The notes beneath the pieces were generated by a model. That model worked only from the letters and a program-made list of their open reading frames with translations, was not told the origin of the DNA and made no database searches. This document shows, one piece after another, positions 1 through 28,500 of a stretch of DNA of 64,000 nucleotides. The position numbers and the translations under genes were made by a program. Origin of the DNA: Rhea pennata (lineage: Eukaryota > Chordata > Aves > Rheiformes > Rheidae); the NCBI RefSeq assembly GCF_028389875.1, contig NC_084664.1:113529466-113593465 (forward strand). The letters run 5' to 3'. Each line of letters begins with the position of its first letter. Position 1 is the stretch's first letter.

Positions 1-3000
1 TTTTAAGTTGCTTTAACTATTTATTTCCTTCATATTTTAAGCTGTTGGACAGAGACTAAACGAAGCTATAACTGAAGTAAATCTCGCAGATACTGAGTTA
101 TTCTATTTTGTTCTCCTAAAATAAATTGCCACTTCAGCCATATGACCCAGTTGAGGAGACTCTACTGCATAAAAGTTCTGTGGATTTGAATGAATTTGGA
201 GTTAGGAACAGAATTCAGGATCTCTAAACGTCTGTGAGCTTGCAAATTTTATAGTCCATATTTTATGTGTAGTTAATTCTTGGACTTTGGGAAAAAACAG
301 TACTTAAATTTTGTGCAACTTTCATTCAGAACAAAAAATGCTGTAAATTGTTCTGCCATATTAATTTCCCTTTGCTTTAACAGAGGCATCCTTCGGGAAA
401 GCAGTCTTCCTGCTTCCTGCTATGGGAGCGAGAAAACTGAATAATTATTTAAACTGTTGAAAAGTAACTTTTCAAATAACCATTGGGGACATCTTTTTCA
501 GGGGAAAAAAATTGAATAGAATGGTTTAAAACTGAAGGTATAAAAATATTCTGTAGTAGCAGACATACTTTTTGTTCTTGTCCAAATAGGGTTCAGAGAA
601 AACAAAATCTTTCTATTTATAAGTCGGTCATAAATCCTGTCCAAAATAGACTAGATGGCTTTGACAAGTCATGACATGCATGTTATTGTAATCTGAAACA
701 ATCTTTTGGCCTTGCTTTTTGTGTACATCAGGCTTTCAATTCTTTAGATAATTCTAACCACTTGCAGATTAGTAAGTATGAACTGCTACTACCTTAAGTG
801 AAAAAATAATTGAATTATCCTTTTCTACTTGCATTTATTTATTGTGCACTTAAATATTGTAGACAATGGGGCAGCAATAATCCTATCTAGACAATATACT
901 GGGTATTTTTGCCTGTGGTATCTTTTCTTGTTGGAGAAAACTTCTTTGTGTGGTAAAGGCTTGAAATTGTGAGGCTAGACATCATAACTCTGAATGTTAA
1001 AAATGGCCTTGTGTATATTTATTACATATTTGAGCACATAAGATTGCTTTTGCAATTCTGATATTTTAGTTAATCTCTCCCTTACAATCTTGAGTGTTGG
1101 GATGAAGAAAATTAACCTGTCAGTGTTACGTAATTATTTTAAGTGATCTGCTGTAGGTTTTTTGGCAGGTTTTTGGTTTGTGTACAAAAAAGCACAAATT
1201 ATTTTTCACTCTTTCTGAATACAAGAAATAAGCTGACTTGACTGAAAATCTAGAATTGATCGTGAAAACATGAATGGTCTTAAAATCAAAGTTCTATTTA
1301 GCAGTTAGTTGGGTTTTAATATCTAAGCTTAAACATTTAAATCTGATAGACTTTCTCCACTGTACCCCAAAAGTTAGAAGCAGCTCCCTCTGACTGGGAG
1401 TCAGGTACCCACATGCAGGCTCTGGGTCTAGTGCAGGTTTTCGTGGGGGTGTGGAGGGATAAGGGAGAATGGGGGGAATGTTACCCCCCTCCTCCCAGCA
1501 TCTGCTTGCTTTCCTGTCTTTTGTTACCTGGCTCAAAGTAGGTGGTGGAGACTGCTCATGGTAGCAACGGGAATGCAAAGATGAAGCCGTGCTTTTAGTC
1601 AGGCCACTACAGTCATGCTTGGAAGATCTCAGTCTAGGTCTTGGCTGTGACACATCTCCTAGGGGTTTCAGAAACCCATAGGAGAACAGAAAATTACGCT
1701 GTTTATATCTATGTAGTTATATTAATACCTTTTCTTCAGTATGGTTAATCTGGTTTAAACCAAGCAACATAAAATAATTCCAGTGAAGGCATGCTCACAC
1801 TAGAAGGAAATACCTGTGCAACTGTTAGAGCAACATAACTGCATTAGCTTAAATTCATAAATCAGTTTTTACCTGTAGGACTTTTTCCATGTAGGTCATA
1901 CCTTAGGGTCTGTCTGGCTTTGGAATTCTTGCCCTGATAATCTCTGAAGGTTTGGAAAGTTTCAGTCTGTGCTTGCCCTGCCCTTGTGTTCTTCATAGCC
2001 ATCTGCTGCTGGTCACTGTTTCTACAAAAAGCCAACTTTATTTGTTGTCAAAACCCTAGCCCAGGCCCACGGTTAAGCAGGAGCTCCTGGTTGGAGTCTA
2101 AGGCGACTGTTGAAGACAGGATACTGAGCTAGGTATGTCTTTCTGGTTAGGAGAGAGGTGTACCAGATTGGTATTTAATGAAAATATGCTTGCTTCCACC
2201 TCCAGTCTGTCTTTCCTGAATATTGTTTTGTTTGATTGGAAAAGACACACTTTGTTGCCATGTTTGCATACAGGATCTGATCAAAGGAACGTGCAATGTA
2301 TTTGAGATAGTGTAGGCAAAACTGTGCTTACAATACAATTTTACAAGCAATAACAGCATATACTTTGCAGAGCAGATCATGTGCCATCCATAACACAATC
2401 TTTTTCTCCAGTATGCTCCTGTGGCACTTGCTTGCCTTTAAACTGGAAGAAAAGAGAGCTGTCCAAGTATACCATGAGTAGGAGGAGATCTGTATATTTG
2501 GTCATAGGCAAAAGAGTGTGACTGAGAAGGAAAACAGAGTGCTCACCTCTCTCTTGACTTCGTCTTATTGCTAATTCTTAATTCTACATTGTTTGTTGAA
2601 AGTTAGTGTTGCAGTAGTTAATTTTTCTTTTATGTCTGGATCCAGAATGGAACATCAGTGGGAGCTTCCAGTCAGATGGCAGGGCCTGTTGTTGACTAGT
2701 ATGTGAGAGTTGTAGTACCTGCTGGAGTTGGTCCTATCTTCTACCTTCTAGAGCTTCAGTAAAAAAACAGTAGGTGTTTCTTCAAGAGAGGAGTCTTTGC
2801 CTGAGAAGATTCAAGTTGGAGAACTGGAAATCTTCAGTCTCCTTCATAGGTATTATGTCCAAAGTCTGGTACAGCTGAGTAAGGCTTCCATGCCTAACCT
2901 ATTCAAGGCTCAGAAGTGCACTTCTGTCATCCACCTTCTTGTCTTCCATTCTAAAAAATGTTAAGAAATCACAGAAGGACTTGAAAGGCTGAAGGACCTT

Positions 3001-4403
3001 ACTCTTTCTTATGCAATTTCAACTTATGCTAATTTTCCAGTTTGTGTTGCAAGATCCAGCATTCCTTCAGTGTACATTCATTCTAGTAATCTTGTCAGCC
3101 AGGTAATTGGCTTCTGCAGTAGAAGGATCAGTCACCTTCAATAATTAAATTAATGCAAATTTTAAATCTGATTTCTTTAGAAAGCAGGAGCTAGAACAAT
3201 AGATGTAATAAGCTTTTAACTCTTTCAAAGGTATTTCAAATACAAAATTTTTCAGTTTTTTTCTCTCTGTGTGATGCCCTCTGTTTGCTATACTATTTTT
3301 GCTAGCTGTAGCATTATTAGCAGCCAAGCTGGATTTTGTTCTGCTTCTATGAAATCAAAAGCATTACCATAGCAGCCACAGACTTGCTCCTTGAATATGT
3401 TTGGACAGTCATGTTGAAAGCAGGATTTGGTCTGTAGAAACATTAGGATCAAAACTTTCAAATTGTGTTAGTCAGTGATAAAGGAGGATGTCTCTTGACT
3501 GTTAAATGTATTTTAGTGTATGAATAAACGAAGTCTAATAGTGCTGTTTTTTAATTATTTTTCTGGGTAAACCACACTTAAATGAATACTAAACTTTGAA
3601 ATTCTAATAACCTAAATCCTTGCTGCAGTGTCTTTTTTTTTATGCTTCTCTATCTTCATTTTTTGTACCTTATTTCATCACTAATTACAAAGTCATTGTC
3701 ATTTGCACTTCAAATGCATGACAGTAGACTCTGAGGTCTCATTATGCTAGTGCTGTTGCTGATTGTAAAGACTGAATCCAATAGAACAGCATTCTTTGAA
3801 ATTTCATGAGTTGTTTTTAGTAAAATAAGCAAACTAATTCATGGCAGTAAAAATTGTGTATATTGCATAAAGAATGCAGACCACTCTTGCTCATTCTTCA
3901 GTATATTTTCCTTCGCGCACATGGTGGATCACTTTGTATATAGAAAACAATTTTCTTATCAAAGTATTGACTTTTTAAAAAAAGATGAACAGAATTAGTT
4001 GGATATCATAGTAGTGGCAAAAAAGATGTTAGTCTCATTCTGGTTATCTTTGTTTCTTCCCCTCTTGCAGTCTATGTGACTTCTAATAAATGACTTTTAA
4101 ATACTACTGTCCGAAACCACCTGTTTGACAGATGCTTTGCATTGTTTGCCTAGCTGTACAAAAAGCAAGTATAGATTGCATGTCTCCAGTGACATACAGA
4201 ATCAGCTCTGCACTTGTTTAAGCAAATAGTCAGCTGTTAGCTAATGGATCCATTAGTGAACTTTCTGCAAAATATCCTGTCTTCATTACTGCATGAAATT
4301 TTAATAACTGTAAAACATGACTGTGGTTGAAATGTCAGTGGACCTTTTTGTAAAGCATTTAGTTTCACATTTGCAAACTGAAATGCTTCTTTCCTTGCAC
4401 TTT

Positions 4404-4431
4404 CCCCCCGCCCCCCCCCCCCCCCCCCCCG
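4404..4431. repeat. Poly-C tract (G-run on the minus strand)
   Basis: Six C, one G, then twenty C. The opposite strand therefore carries a long G-run able to form a G-quadruplex. It also generates a spurious proline-rich ORF on the plus strand and a glycine-rich one on the minus strand. Confidence 0.95.
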
Positions 4432-7400
4432 CACTGAGAAGTAAAGGTAGATTAGCAGTGGAAATTTCTTTTTATTGTCTTTTCTTTAGCAATTGGTAAA
4501 CCTCCAAGAGCATTCTTTGTTTTTTGTTGTTGTTGTTGTTTTTTGTCTGTTTTGGGTTTTTTTTTTTTTTTTATGTAGCATAGTTTGTTTTTTCATGTGG
4601 TAGGATATTTGCAGTCTTTGTTTCTTCTTCTCAAGAAAAATTTGACTGCTCACTGTTCGTTTGACTCTTCATAGAGGAAAATTGAATTGTGCTCTTTTTG
4701 GCTGTATAAACACTTTCAATAATTGAGAGGAGAAACGTGTTTTCTCCTCTTTATTAACTTTTCCCTTCTCCTGCCTATTGCATTTAGTTTTTATATAGTT
4801 TAGTAGTTAATCTAGAGGTTGAAAATAGAAAATTCCTTAGGATGTCTTTTGTTCTGTGAGGCTGTCACTGCCGTACATTTTGATGAGGTCTCCAGAGGGC
4901 ATCTGAGGACATGATGAATCACAGCAGAAGTGAGAGATGAAGAGAACACCTCCAGCTGGCCCCAAGAAGAAACTCCTCATTCTACTTGATTTTTGTAGTG
5001 ATCGATTTTTGTTACCAAATACGTAACAGAAGTGAAACAAGCATGAGGCTCTTGCAGCTTCTGCTCTTACGGATTTCAGAGGTTAACCTCTGGCCCTCAG
5101 AATCTTGATACCGCTATGTAGAATCCCCTTTATGGGAAAAATAAATACTTTCATCTTTTTTGAGGTATCAGCAGACTGCTTTTTCTTTAAGAATGCTAGC
5201 TGTAAAAGACTGAATTAAAATCACCTCTTTCGAGAAACCTCTAGCATATTCCTTCATTTCAGTAGAACTTTCTTGATATACTTGGAGATCCTTGTTTTCC
5301 AGAAAAACAGCAGATAACAACTTGTACCATTAATGGTACATTGGCATTTGCTGGACGAGAGGTCCCTTCCAACATTGTCCCTCGGCACTGAATAGAGGAG
5401 GCCACCAACACTCCTAGTAAAGAGTTGCTCAGTATCTTAAAATATAATAGATCTTGAGTAAAAAAAATCATATTTCTCAGACTGGCAGAACATCTTTTCA
5501 GAAACAAAAGCAGGAAAAAAATAGCAAAGAGCTTACCAGCCATACTTTTAGATCATTGTTGAGCAACATTTTTCCTCATGATACTCTGCTATAAAACTGA
5601 AACGGGAATGAAAAGATACCAGCACTGACTTCCTTGGAGCCCTCAATTCGGCAGAGGGTTTAGGGGGCCTTCTGCATTGTCTGAGGTCTCTGTAGAGTGC
5701 TGAATCACATTGGATGTGGGCTTTTTGGAAAAGCCATCCAAAGGCCAGAGTTCAGTTAGGTCACTAAACTCTTACCTGGTGGCTGCCTCCTAGAGTACTC
5801 TTTCTTCTGTTGATTTTTTGGGGGCATCTACCTGCTACCCTTCAGCTGTCCTTCCAGTAATCATTTTAGCTGCTCCTTGTTCTTGAAAATGTTCTAATAT
5901 TGGGTTGCTTTAATCTAGAAGGCAGAACAAGACATCTGTGCTTTTCATCCATGCCTCTCAGAACAGTTTCCTGATAGACCTCCAGCAAGCTGACTTCTAA
6001 CCCGCCCACCAGACACATTTGCACAGTAATCAGAACAAACAGAAGAGTATTCATTTCAAAGAAGGAACAAGATACTCTAAGTTATTCAGCTAGTTTGTTT
6101 CAGACAGCAGACTGAGCTAAAATAATGATTTAACTAATGGGAGTGGAACAGTGGTTTGTGAATAACTTATTCTGGGCCAGCAGTTCTTTGAATAGATGAA
6201 CTTTTGCAGAGCAAACAAAAAGTTCTCATCTCTATCTCTGCCTCTGAAAAGAGTTCCATGCTTCAGAAAGTGTGTTATGAGCTTTACCACAGAAATATAT
6301 TCCTTAATATTTTGGTGCTGGTAAGAGAAGGGGGAATAAAACTAGTTGTTAGCTATTTCAATAACATAAATTTTTAATAACAAAGTATTAGAACAGCTAA
6401 ATCTGACACTGTATACTAGCTGCTTAGTGTCTGTGGGCAGGAGGCTGCTTTATCCAGTGATATATTGCAAGTCTAAACCCTAATAAATCTTTCTTTTCTT
6501 TCTTTCTGTGCAATCATTTTTCCCTTTTGTACTACTCACTGTTTGTGTCTGTCATCTCTGCTCTCATTCCTCTGCTCCCTCCTTGTGAAAGCATGCACAG
6601 TATTTTGTAGGAATTTTCCATCTCTGTTTTTGACTTTTAAAAGCAGTGTTTTGCTTACCCAAATTTTTTTTTGTCAGTATGCACTCAAAGTAGAGCTTTT
6701 AGATCTTGGTCTGTTTATTTCTTTGTCTTGGAAGTGCTGATTGAATCTCTGTTGTTAATCTCTCTAACCCCTGGAAGAAGATTACATTAGCAATGAAGTG
6801 GGTGGGAGCAGAGAAGCAAGGGAAAGAGACTGTTGATTGTATTTCTCTAAAATGAATTCATATTTTGAGTCACTGCTTGTCTTTGGTTAAAGTAAACCAA
6901 TGGTAATATTTGCTACTAAACATACTAAAGTGTGTGAGCGCCTCTGCGTTGCGCTAGTTATATGGCAGCAGGTGGTAGCATGGACACTGTCCATTTGGCT
7001 GCAGGAGCAGTTCCGCGGGCAGAATCCTGCAGTATCACCGGGACTGGTAGATTTGCTTCCATCTTCTGTAATCTCGGAGCCTTATCAGCCTGTTACACGT
7101 TAACCAAATGTCAGAAATGGTGGGGGGGAGGGAAAATTGTCTGTGATCGATGCTTAATTATACAAATGTTTGTGCCTTTTAAAGTTACTTTATGTGTTTT
7201 GTTGCATGGTTCACCTGTATCGTGAATTAATAATTAGCTTTTCTACTGTAGATTGTAAGACTTCTTTTGTAGGGTATTTAGATATGTTAAATTCTTCATT
7301 TATGTATTTGAGGCTCAGTTGCTCTATTAACATTCATGCACAATTAATATTGGCAAAATCAGAAGTAGAAGATGAGGTAAGCTGTGCTCCTGTGATTATT

Positions 7401-7898
7401 CCTAATTCTTCCCTGTAAAACTCATAGGCAAGATGTGTAAAAATGCGGTTATTTGTCTTCATGGCTGCTCGTTTCTGCACCAGTAATCATCTATAGCCCT
7501 TTACACTAATAGGGACTGCAGTGGCAGGGTGAATATTCTTAACTTTATGGTCAATAAATTTAATAAGGTCATCTATGGTCATGCTTTCCAGAAACTCACA
7601 TTCTCAGTTCTTGAGGAAATTATGGTATCTTTAATATTGTAATGGTTAGTTATATAGAGGAAATCAGAAGACAGTTTTAGAGTAAGAACTATGTTTTGTC
7701 CGTGTGTGAGTATATTAGTATTTGTTTAGTAAGATTTATTTTATTCTGGATGCCTGTGTCTGGTAGCCAACAAGGTAAGAGAGAATTGAAATGGAAAATA
7801 AAAATAATTGGACAGATAATGGGAAACTTTTCCTAATTGTTTGATCTACGATGTTAGTTAAAGAATTTGTGAAATTGTCATTGCAGTTACCAAAAATT

Positions 7899-7899
<1 letters not shown>

Positions 7900-7943
<44 letters not shown>
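7900..7943. repeat. Poly-T homopolymer, about 44 bp
   Basis: Uninterrupted T run in the presumed YES1 intron 1. It could be the poly-A tail of an old minus-strand retroposed sequence, but no element body is recognisable beside it. Tract length in an assembly is unreliable. Confidence 0.95.
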
Positions 7944-7946
<3 letters not shown>

Positions 7947-9075
7947 GCATTCAAATTGCTGCTGTTTCTGTTTAAAAAAAATGACTTAGGAAATCAGCTG
8001 CTCCACATTATTTTTTCTTTCTATGGAAATTCCTAATTTTGAAGTTAAAGTAGATTTATTTTTCAGGAGCTTGGGATTTTTCTTGTCAGATTAGTATTGC
8101 ATCTAGTATGGACTCCTGTTTCCTCCCTGACTTGTGTCCCAGAGGGGATAAGTCAGAAGATGCCTACTATCAATTGTCACCATCTGACAGATGACAGATG
8201 GGACTTCTTAAGCAGCAGTAAATTGTTTGTGGCATGTCTCCTCTCTGATGACTATCACCAGGTAACAGCTATCCCCACAGCCAACAGCTATTCCCACAGG
8301 AATAGTCTGCCTGTAGCAGAAGTTCATGGCAATCTTGGGCAGTTAAGGCTAGAAAATTGTCACCTGTCAGGGTGTAGTTCCATTGCAGTTACTCTTACAA
8401 ATTTTTTTCTGATTATTCTATTTAGACCCGTGAGTTTAGTTAAGGCTGCCTCATGGCAGTGAATATTACAGGTTCATTTGTGAGCTTTATTTGGTGGGGG
8501 GAAACAAACAAAAACCTTTCTATTTCTTTAAAGCTATCCTTAGCTGTAATACAAGCAACAGATCAGAACCTCGTTGCAGAGATGCTTAAAAAGGAAAATG
8601 GGAATTTTTTGTATAATTGTTTATATTACTCTACATTTGTCACCTCTGCTGAAAACTCCTGATCTTTCCATTCTCCCTTGCTATACAAGTCTTCAGTGTT
8701 CCTGGTGCTTTCCTTGCCTGTTGTCTGTGCGACTCTTTTCTTTTTACCATGTGCAGTCCACTGAGGAATTGGGATGAAGAATAATCTAAATGTGCTGCCA
8801 GTGTGTGTTCTTATAGGGGAAAATAATTGTTCTCTCTAGTCTGTGAATGCTTTAGATTTTCTTCAAGAACAGTTTTTCACCAGAATGTGTAATCTGCATG
8901 TAGTAGCAGTTGCTGGGGGTATTGTCATTTTTATTGCTTTTTTTTTTTTTTTTTTTTTTTACAGTAATAAATCAGTATTTACAAGAACTTTTTGTGAATC
9001 TTCTGTGTTGTCTATCAGAAGATGCAACATAGAGATGAACTCATTTTTTTCTCTCTTACTTTAACAGAAGCAGCC

Positions 9076-23508
<14,433 letters not shown>

Positions 23509-25112
23509 GCCAACAATCTATGTAACATGCACAAATCTGCCAAATGTAAAAGACTTGCAAAGAATTCCTGATGTCTTTAAGGAATCAAAGGAAAGAAAAT
23601 CTTCGCTACTTTGCATGCTTTTAATGGCAAACTGGAATTTTGTAATACAGTTGCACAAAACCACTTTTGAAGTGTTATAATCTAATTTACCAATGATGTG
23701 ATTTTTTTTTCTTTTTCCCGACTTATCTCGGGGTCCAAAGGAAGCTTAGTGAAAATACAGAATGGTAAAACGAGTATTGGTGTGAACAAAAGCAGCAAAA
23801 CCAATGTTTCATATCCTTTATTTTCCCAGCATTTAATAATCTTTCTGCTAAAGAGGGAATTGTCTGGAATTGCAAGTGATCTTGAGGTAGGACATTTTTA
23901 AAGCAGAGGAACTTTATGGGACCAAACAATTCCATTCCAGTTCTGTAAGACTTCCTGCATTCAAAAGTACATGAGTATTTTTCCCTTAGAGGTGGTACAA
24001 CCCTGTTGATGCATAGTCTTGATCTTCACGCTTCCTCTTGCATAGACTTAATTAGGGTAGGCAGGTTAAAAGAGAAATTGGAACAGTGTGAGACAAACTT
24101 TGATCTAAATAGTAGACCTCAATAGCGAAATTAGAGAGCATAATGCACTGTGTTAATACATGTTATTAATGTAACTGGAAAATAGCATCAGAGTTTTCTT
24201 TTTTTCTTTCTGCATAGCTAATTAAGAATAATGAAGGTAACTAGAAAATGAGGTAATATTTTATAAAGTTACGCTGATAAAGTATGATGATATTTGAACT
24301 TGAAACTATAATAAAATTGGGGTAGGGTGGAAATCCCTTAATATTCTTATCTCCATCTCACAAAGAGCTTTTGTATGCGAGAACTACCTGAACAAAGCTC
24401 ACCGTGAAAGCAAGACTGAAGCTGATAAATGGCCGCTTTTAGTCCATTTTCAGACACAGATTTGGTACTGTTATATGTGGCTTTTATATTGTTAATAAGG
24501 GTGGGTGCCACAAATGTAAACTGTCACTAGTTCAGGGATTTAGTTGCACTTTTGCTTTTCTTGACTATTAAGACACTCTTACACACAGTTTCTCTTCTCA
24601 CTTTCGCCCTTCCCGTAGAATTATTTAACTAAAAGTAAACAGAAGAAAATGTGAAAGTTTAAAAACTAAAGGGATAAAGTATATTTAATGTTGACCGAAT
24701 ATAGTGACAATGAACTTTTGCTGGCATTCAGCACAGCTTATACAACATCTAGATTTATTTTCTTCCGCTGCTGACATATCGAGCAATAACATCATGTCTT
24801 CTATTCAACAATTTGCATGAGGTTTTTGAATTTCTGATCAAGCTTGTATAATTTAATTTTGAAACACTAAACTCATACTTACCTGGTGGGTTGAAATTAA
24901 TATTACTCTTGTAAAGCTATCCAACAAGCGGATTTCAGAAAAGTTGGTAATATAGTTCCGGTACTAAACCTGACCTTTTCTTCATGGATTTACACTACAT
25001 TGAATCCAACTACCAAATGGATCTGTATAAGACCAGTGCCATCATTTCCATTTTCCCTCATTATCCCTTATCACCTGTATAGCTGTGGTTATCAAATTTT
25101 AAAAGGGCTTTA

Positions 25113-25115
<3 letters not shown>

Positions 25116-25146
<31 letters not shown>
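25116..25146. repeat. Poly-A tract of about 31 bp in the YES1 3' UTR
   Basis: Genomic A-run inside the presumed 3' UTR, not preceded by a close AATAAA. It would cause internal oligo-dT priming and a false apparent 3' end. Confidence 0.9.
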
Positions 25147-25147
<1 letters not shown>

Positions 25148-25568
25148 CCAAAAAATTTGAATTTTAATTTTTCTAAATATTTTAAAATGAATAACACAAT
25201 CATATGAGTTTATGTATTAATACAGCTATAACAAAGAATGCCAAAAAATGACACTGGCATTGTTTGGATTTTAATTACTGAATGGAACAATTCATTGTAG
25301 TAACACTTGTATAGTAAAGGAATAAAACACTAACTTAATGAACGTGTTCATTGTAAATGGTTGTGTATTATAAAACTTCCCCAAAAGAGATTGTATGTTT
25401 ATGAAAATTTATTTGTGTTTCACCTCAAAACCTTGATGTGGTTCTTACCCTAACAGAGTTTAAAATTCACATTCACCTTTTTTATATAAATAGTAATAAG
25501 TTTAATTATGTAACTAAGTATTTTTATAAAGTATGGCATTGTTGAACTGTTTTGCAGAATTGGTTCAA

Positions 25569-25574
25569 AATAAA
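25569..25574 (+). promoter_or_regulatory. YES1: Candidate YES1 poly(A) signal AATAAA
   Basis: AATAAA followed by 'tttctccttgattgtctctg', a T/G-rich downstream element. It lies about 2.06 kb after the stop codon. Weaker alternatives are at 24310 and 25321. Confidence 0.5.
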
Positions 25575-28500
25575 TTTCTCCTTGATTGTCTCTGCTTATT
25601 TTAAAAAAAAGAAAAGGGGAAACAAAAACAGAGTAACCTTCTTGGGGAGGGGAGAAGGGAGGGAATAAAAGGGGAAATTGAACTTTGAAGCGACAGCTAC
25701 CTTGAGGTGTATGCTTTTCTCTGTAAACTGTTTTAATGTACTTTCATAAAAGATGCTGAGTTCATGGTGTGTTATAAACTATTGCTGTGAAAGGAAGACT
25801 TTTTCTAGAGCAGTTCAGAAGTCCTTGGCAAGAGCTGGCTAAAACAATTCTGTCTAGGCTTAAAATTGACCTTGGATGGACAGACGGACAGACTTGGCAT
25901 TCTTGGGACAAAAATTCCAAAGTAGACTCTCAGTTGGTGATCACTGCTGCACCGTAGGCAAATACACTTCCTGTTTCTTACTTATCTGGCATTAGCAGTC
26001 ACTGTTGATTTCTGTGCAATTTTCAGGGAATTTCATAAATTTGTTCTTGTGATAGTGGATATTTTTTCTCAATTACGTTGAATGTTACCTATCTCAATGA
26101 CCAGTACTACTCAAATTCCACATTCTGAGGTGTATATTCAGTGCCATTGTAGATTAAGCAGCTAGTACTGTCAACATACTGTTTGAGTTTCAATAATAAC
26201 TAATAGAGCACTACAAGAGTTCTTACAGAAGCTATGAACTGCAAAGTTTACTGTATTTTTAATAGTTCCTGTAATGTAATTAATGTTTTGCTGTTTCTAA
26301 TGACAACAACACTGTAATATTTCTAGTAATCTGTACTCTCCCTGTTCTCCATCAGACCTTGTCATACCCATTTTCTTGTGGTAGGGCTGCAGATTGTTTC
26401 TGTCATGCATTGTTTCAAGATGTAGTATTTGAAAAATATTTTCATATGATTTTTGAGTAAATATCCAAACATAGAAGTGTGTATGATCCTACTGTTTCGA
26501 TGAAATACATCTTATTTCAGCATAAAGCATCAGAAAAAGAATCTTATGTGTTCTTAGCCTTGAAAGCATTGAATTTCATCATTCATTACATTTATGACTA
26601 GCTCTTACCTCTGAAAATGAGCCTTGGAAGGGTAATTGAGGGGTGGGAGGAGGTGTCTCATAACTTGATGATGGGTAGAAACAAGACAGAAAATTATTCT
26701 TACCCTCATTCTTCCAAGTTACTGGCAATTCTGAAATATGATCTACACCATATTGAGAAACCACAACTGTGGAATGAATATAAACCTAACAATCTAATAA
26801 TGAGCTCCAAACTCTTGTTATTTATTTCAATCTGTTTAATCCAATAAAATTTTGTTCTTTTCTGTGAACGTGCCATAGATGTTTGTACCAACTTTCCCTC
26901 AACATGTAAGACTGCTGCAGAGCTATAGAGTCATGTTAGATATAAACCCCAAAGACCCATGCTTAATCTAAGCAGCGTGTTGTAAACAGCAGAGTCAAAT
27001 TCCTACACCCAGCTACGGAATTTAGGGCTAAATTTGAGTGATTGATTTGGGAACCAAAATCAGGTCCAGGTAGATAATTGCTAAAGCTCCAAATTGCACT
27101 TCATACATTCCCTGCCTGTCTGTTGTCTTGCAGTAGGAACTTTGACTAAGACTCCTTGTGAAGATACCTGGAGGTGCAGGTGTCTTCCAGCCCTGCATCT
27201 TGCTCCTACTTCAGCCTGATGGACATGGAGGAACTGAGCTTCATCAGCCTCCTGGGCCCAGTGGGAGACTTGTGGTCGATGCAGGAGTGAGAATCCTTGT
27301 GTGTGCCTCTAGCCACCACCTTTTTCAGACAGGATGGGAAGAGATGGTACAGGGGAATGGACATACCTACCTCTGATACAGCAGCCTCAAGCAGAAAACC
27401 TGGGCTCTGAGCTAGTCTCCAGGATTGCCATTACATCTTACACAGGTGATTGTTAAGGGTGAAAAAGATGTAGTTACGTGTGCAAAACCAAATGCAGGAC
27501 TTCATTCACAGCCACAGGCATTAAGCATTCACTCTAGAGCAGGATTCCTTTTACTCTTGCTTTCTGTCTTCTCTTAGGACATTTATGAGGAGATTAGCTG
27601 GGAAAATATCAATGGCATCCCATCTCCTCCCTTAGCATAGGGGAGGGAAAAGGAGAGCTTGAGAGTGAAGGATGGAGGTGAGAAGCTGGGATGCTACTTT
27701 GAGCACTTACAGGAAAGAGGGAAGCAGGTTGAGGGCTGTAAAGCAAAGATAGCAGGGATCGTCTGTTTTCTTTGTCATGTTTTAGAAAAGAAGTTGAAAC
27801 AGGCAGGCAAAGGAAGCGAGGAGCATCCACTTCCTTGTGCACAAAAATGGGTCAGTGGAAATGGAGCAAAGCTGCAGAGAAACGTTCCTTCTGTTCTCTG
27901 TGATGGTTCTGTATCTGCTCAGCTCGCCCTGACTGGTTCCTAGCTGAGCCCCTGAATATTAGCTGGGAAAACCCAATATGAGAGCAGAGCAGAAAATTTT
28001 TTGCCCTGTAAATGAGTGAACCTTGATCAGTTCTTTGAAAAACTGATACAGAGGGCCTAACCAGAGAGATACTGGTTCCTGGAGACCACACTGACAGGGT
28101 TGTTTGCCTTTGCAGGTTAACCCCAGAGCGATGATGTTACAGACACTCTGGCAAGGAACTTAGCATTTCTTCCCTAGTGGCACTATGTGGATGTAGGATT
28201 TGGGATTAGGTTTCCCTCCTCATGCATGTGTACTGAATGCTTAGGGACCTAAAGCAGAGTTCAGGAATCCCCTGTGGGACCCATGCTCTTCACTGGACCT
28301 AGTCTTTGAGCTTATCTTTCATGTCAGTTTTGCATGCAAATACTTGTTTTTTGTGTATTACACTTTGGTTATTCATTTTTAACATTCTTTTTTAATTTAA
28401 AGTCATATTTTTGTTAAATTGCAATAACTACTGTTGTTGAGAGGATAAAAGTATTTATAGCATTATGTACTTTGAGAACATGGTCCATCTTATCTGAATA

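Larger units (their letters stand above)
1..9067 (+). other. YES1: Probable YES1 intron 1 / upstream sequence
   Basis: AT-rich DNA upstream of the first coding exon of YES1. In the family the first exon is non-coding and far upstream, so this is most likely the 3' part of intron 1; no 5' UTR exon or CpG island could be recognised, so the assignment is inference. It holds a poly-C run near 4404-4431, a T run of about 44 at 7900-7943 and another T run just before the coding exon (about 8938-8960). Short ORFs on both strands show no family resemblance and look like chance. Confidence 0.6.
23509..25592 (+). other. YES1: YES1 3' untranslated region
   Basis: AT-rich sequence after the TAA stop. 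Candidate AATAAA hexamers lie at 24310, 25321 and 25569; the last is followed within about 20 bp by a T/G-rich stretch and is the most likely end of the long mRNA form. A further AATAAA at 26843 could serve a longer form. An A-run of 31 lies at 25116-25146. The end point is inferred from signals, not from transcripts. Confidence 0.6.

Noticed and set aside
1294-1653. 119-codon minus-strand ORF in a locally GC-richer patch
   Set aside because: Product is low-complexity and unlike known proteins; no supporting signals.
4237-4499. Glycine-rich and proline-rich ORFs on opposite strands
   Set aside because: Both are translations of the poly-C tract.
5335-5400. CR1-like string 'gaggtcccttccaac'
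   Set aside because: Only about 20 bp match and no octamer tail follows, too little to call an element.
8097-8462. 121-codon plus-strand ORF upstream of YES1 exon 2
   Set aside because: No family resemblance; contains only a short imperfect tandem (acagctatccccacag, then acagctattcccacag) and lies in presumed intron.
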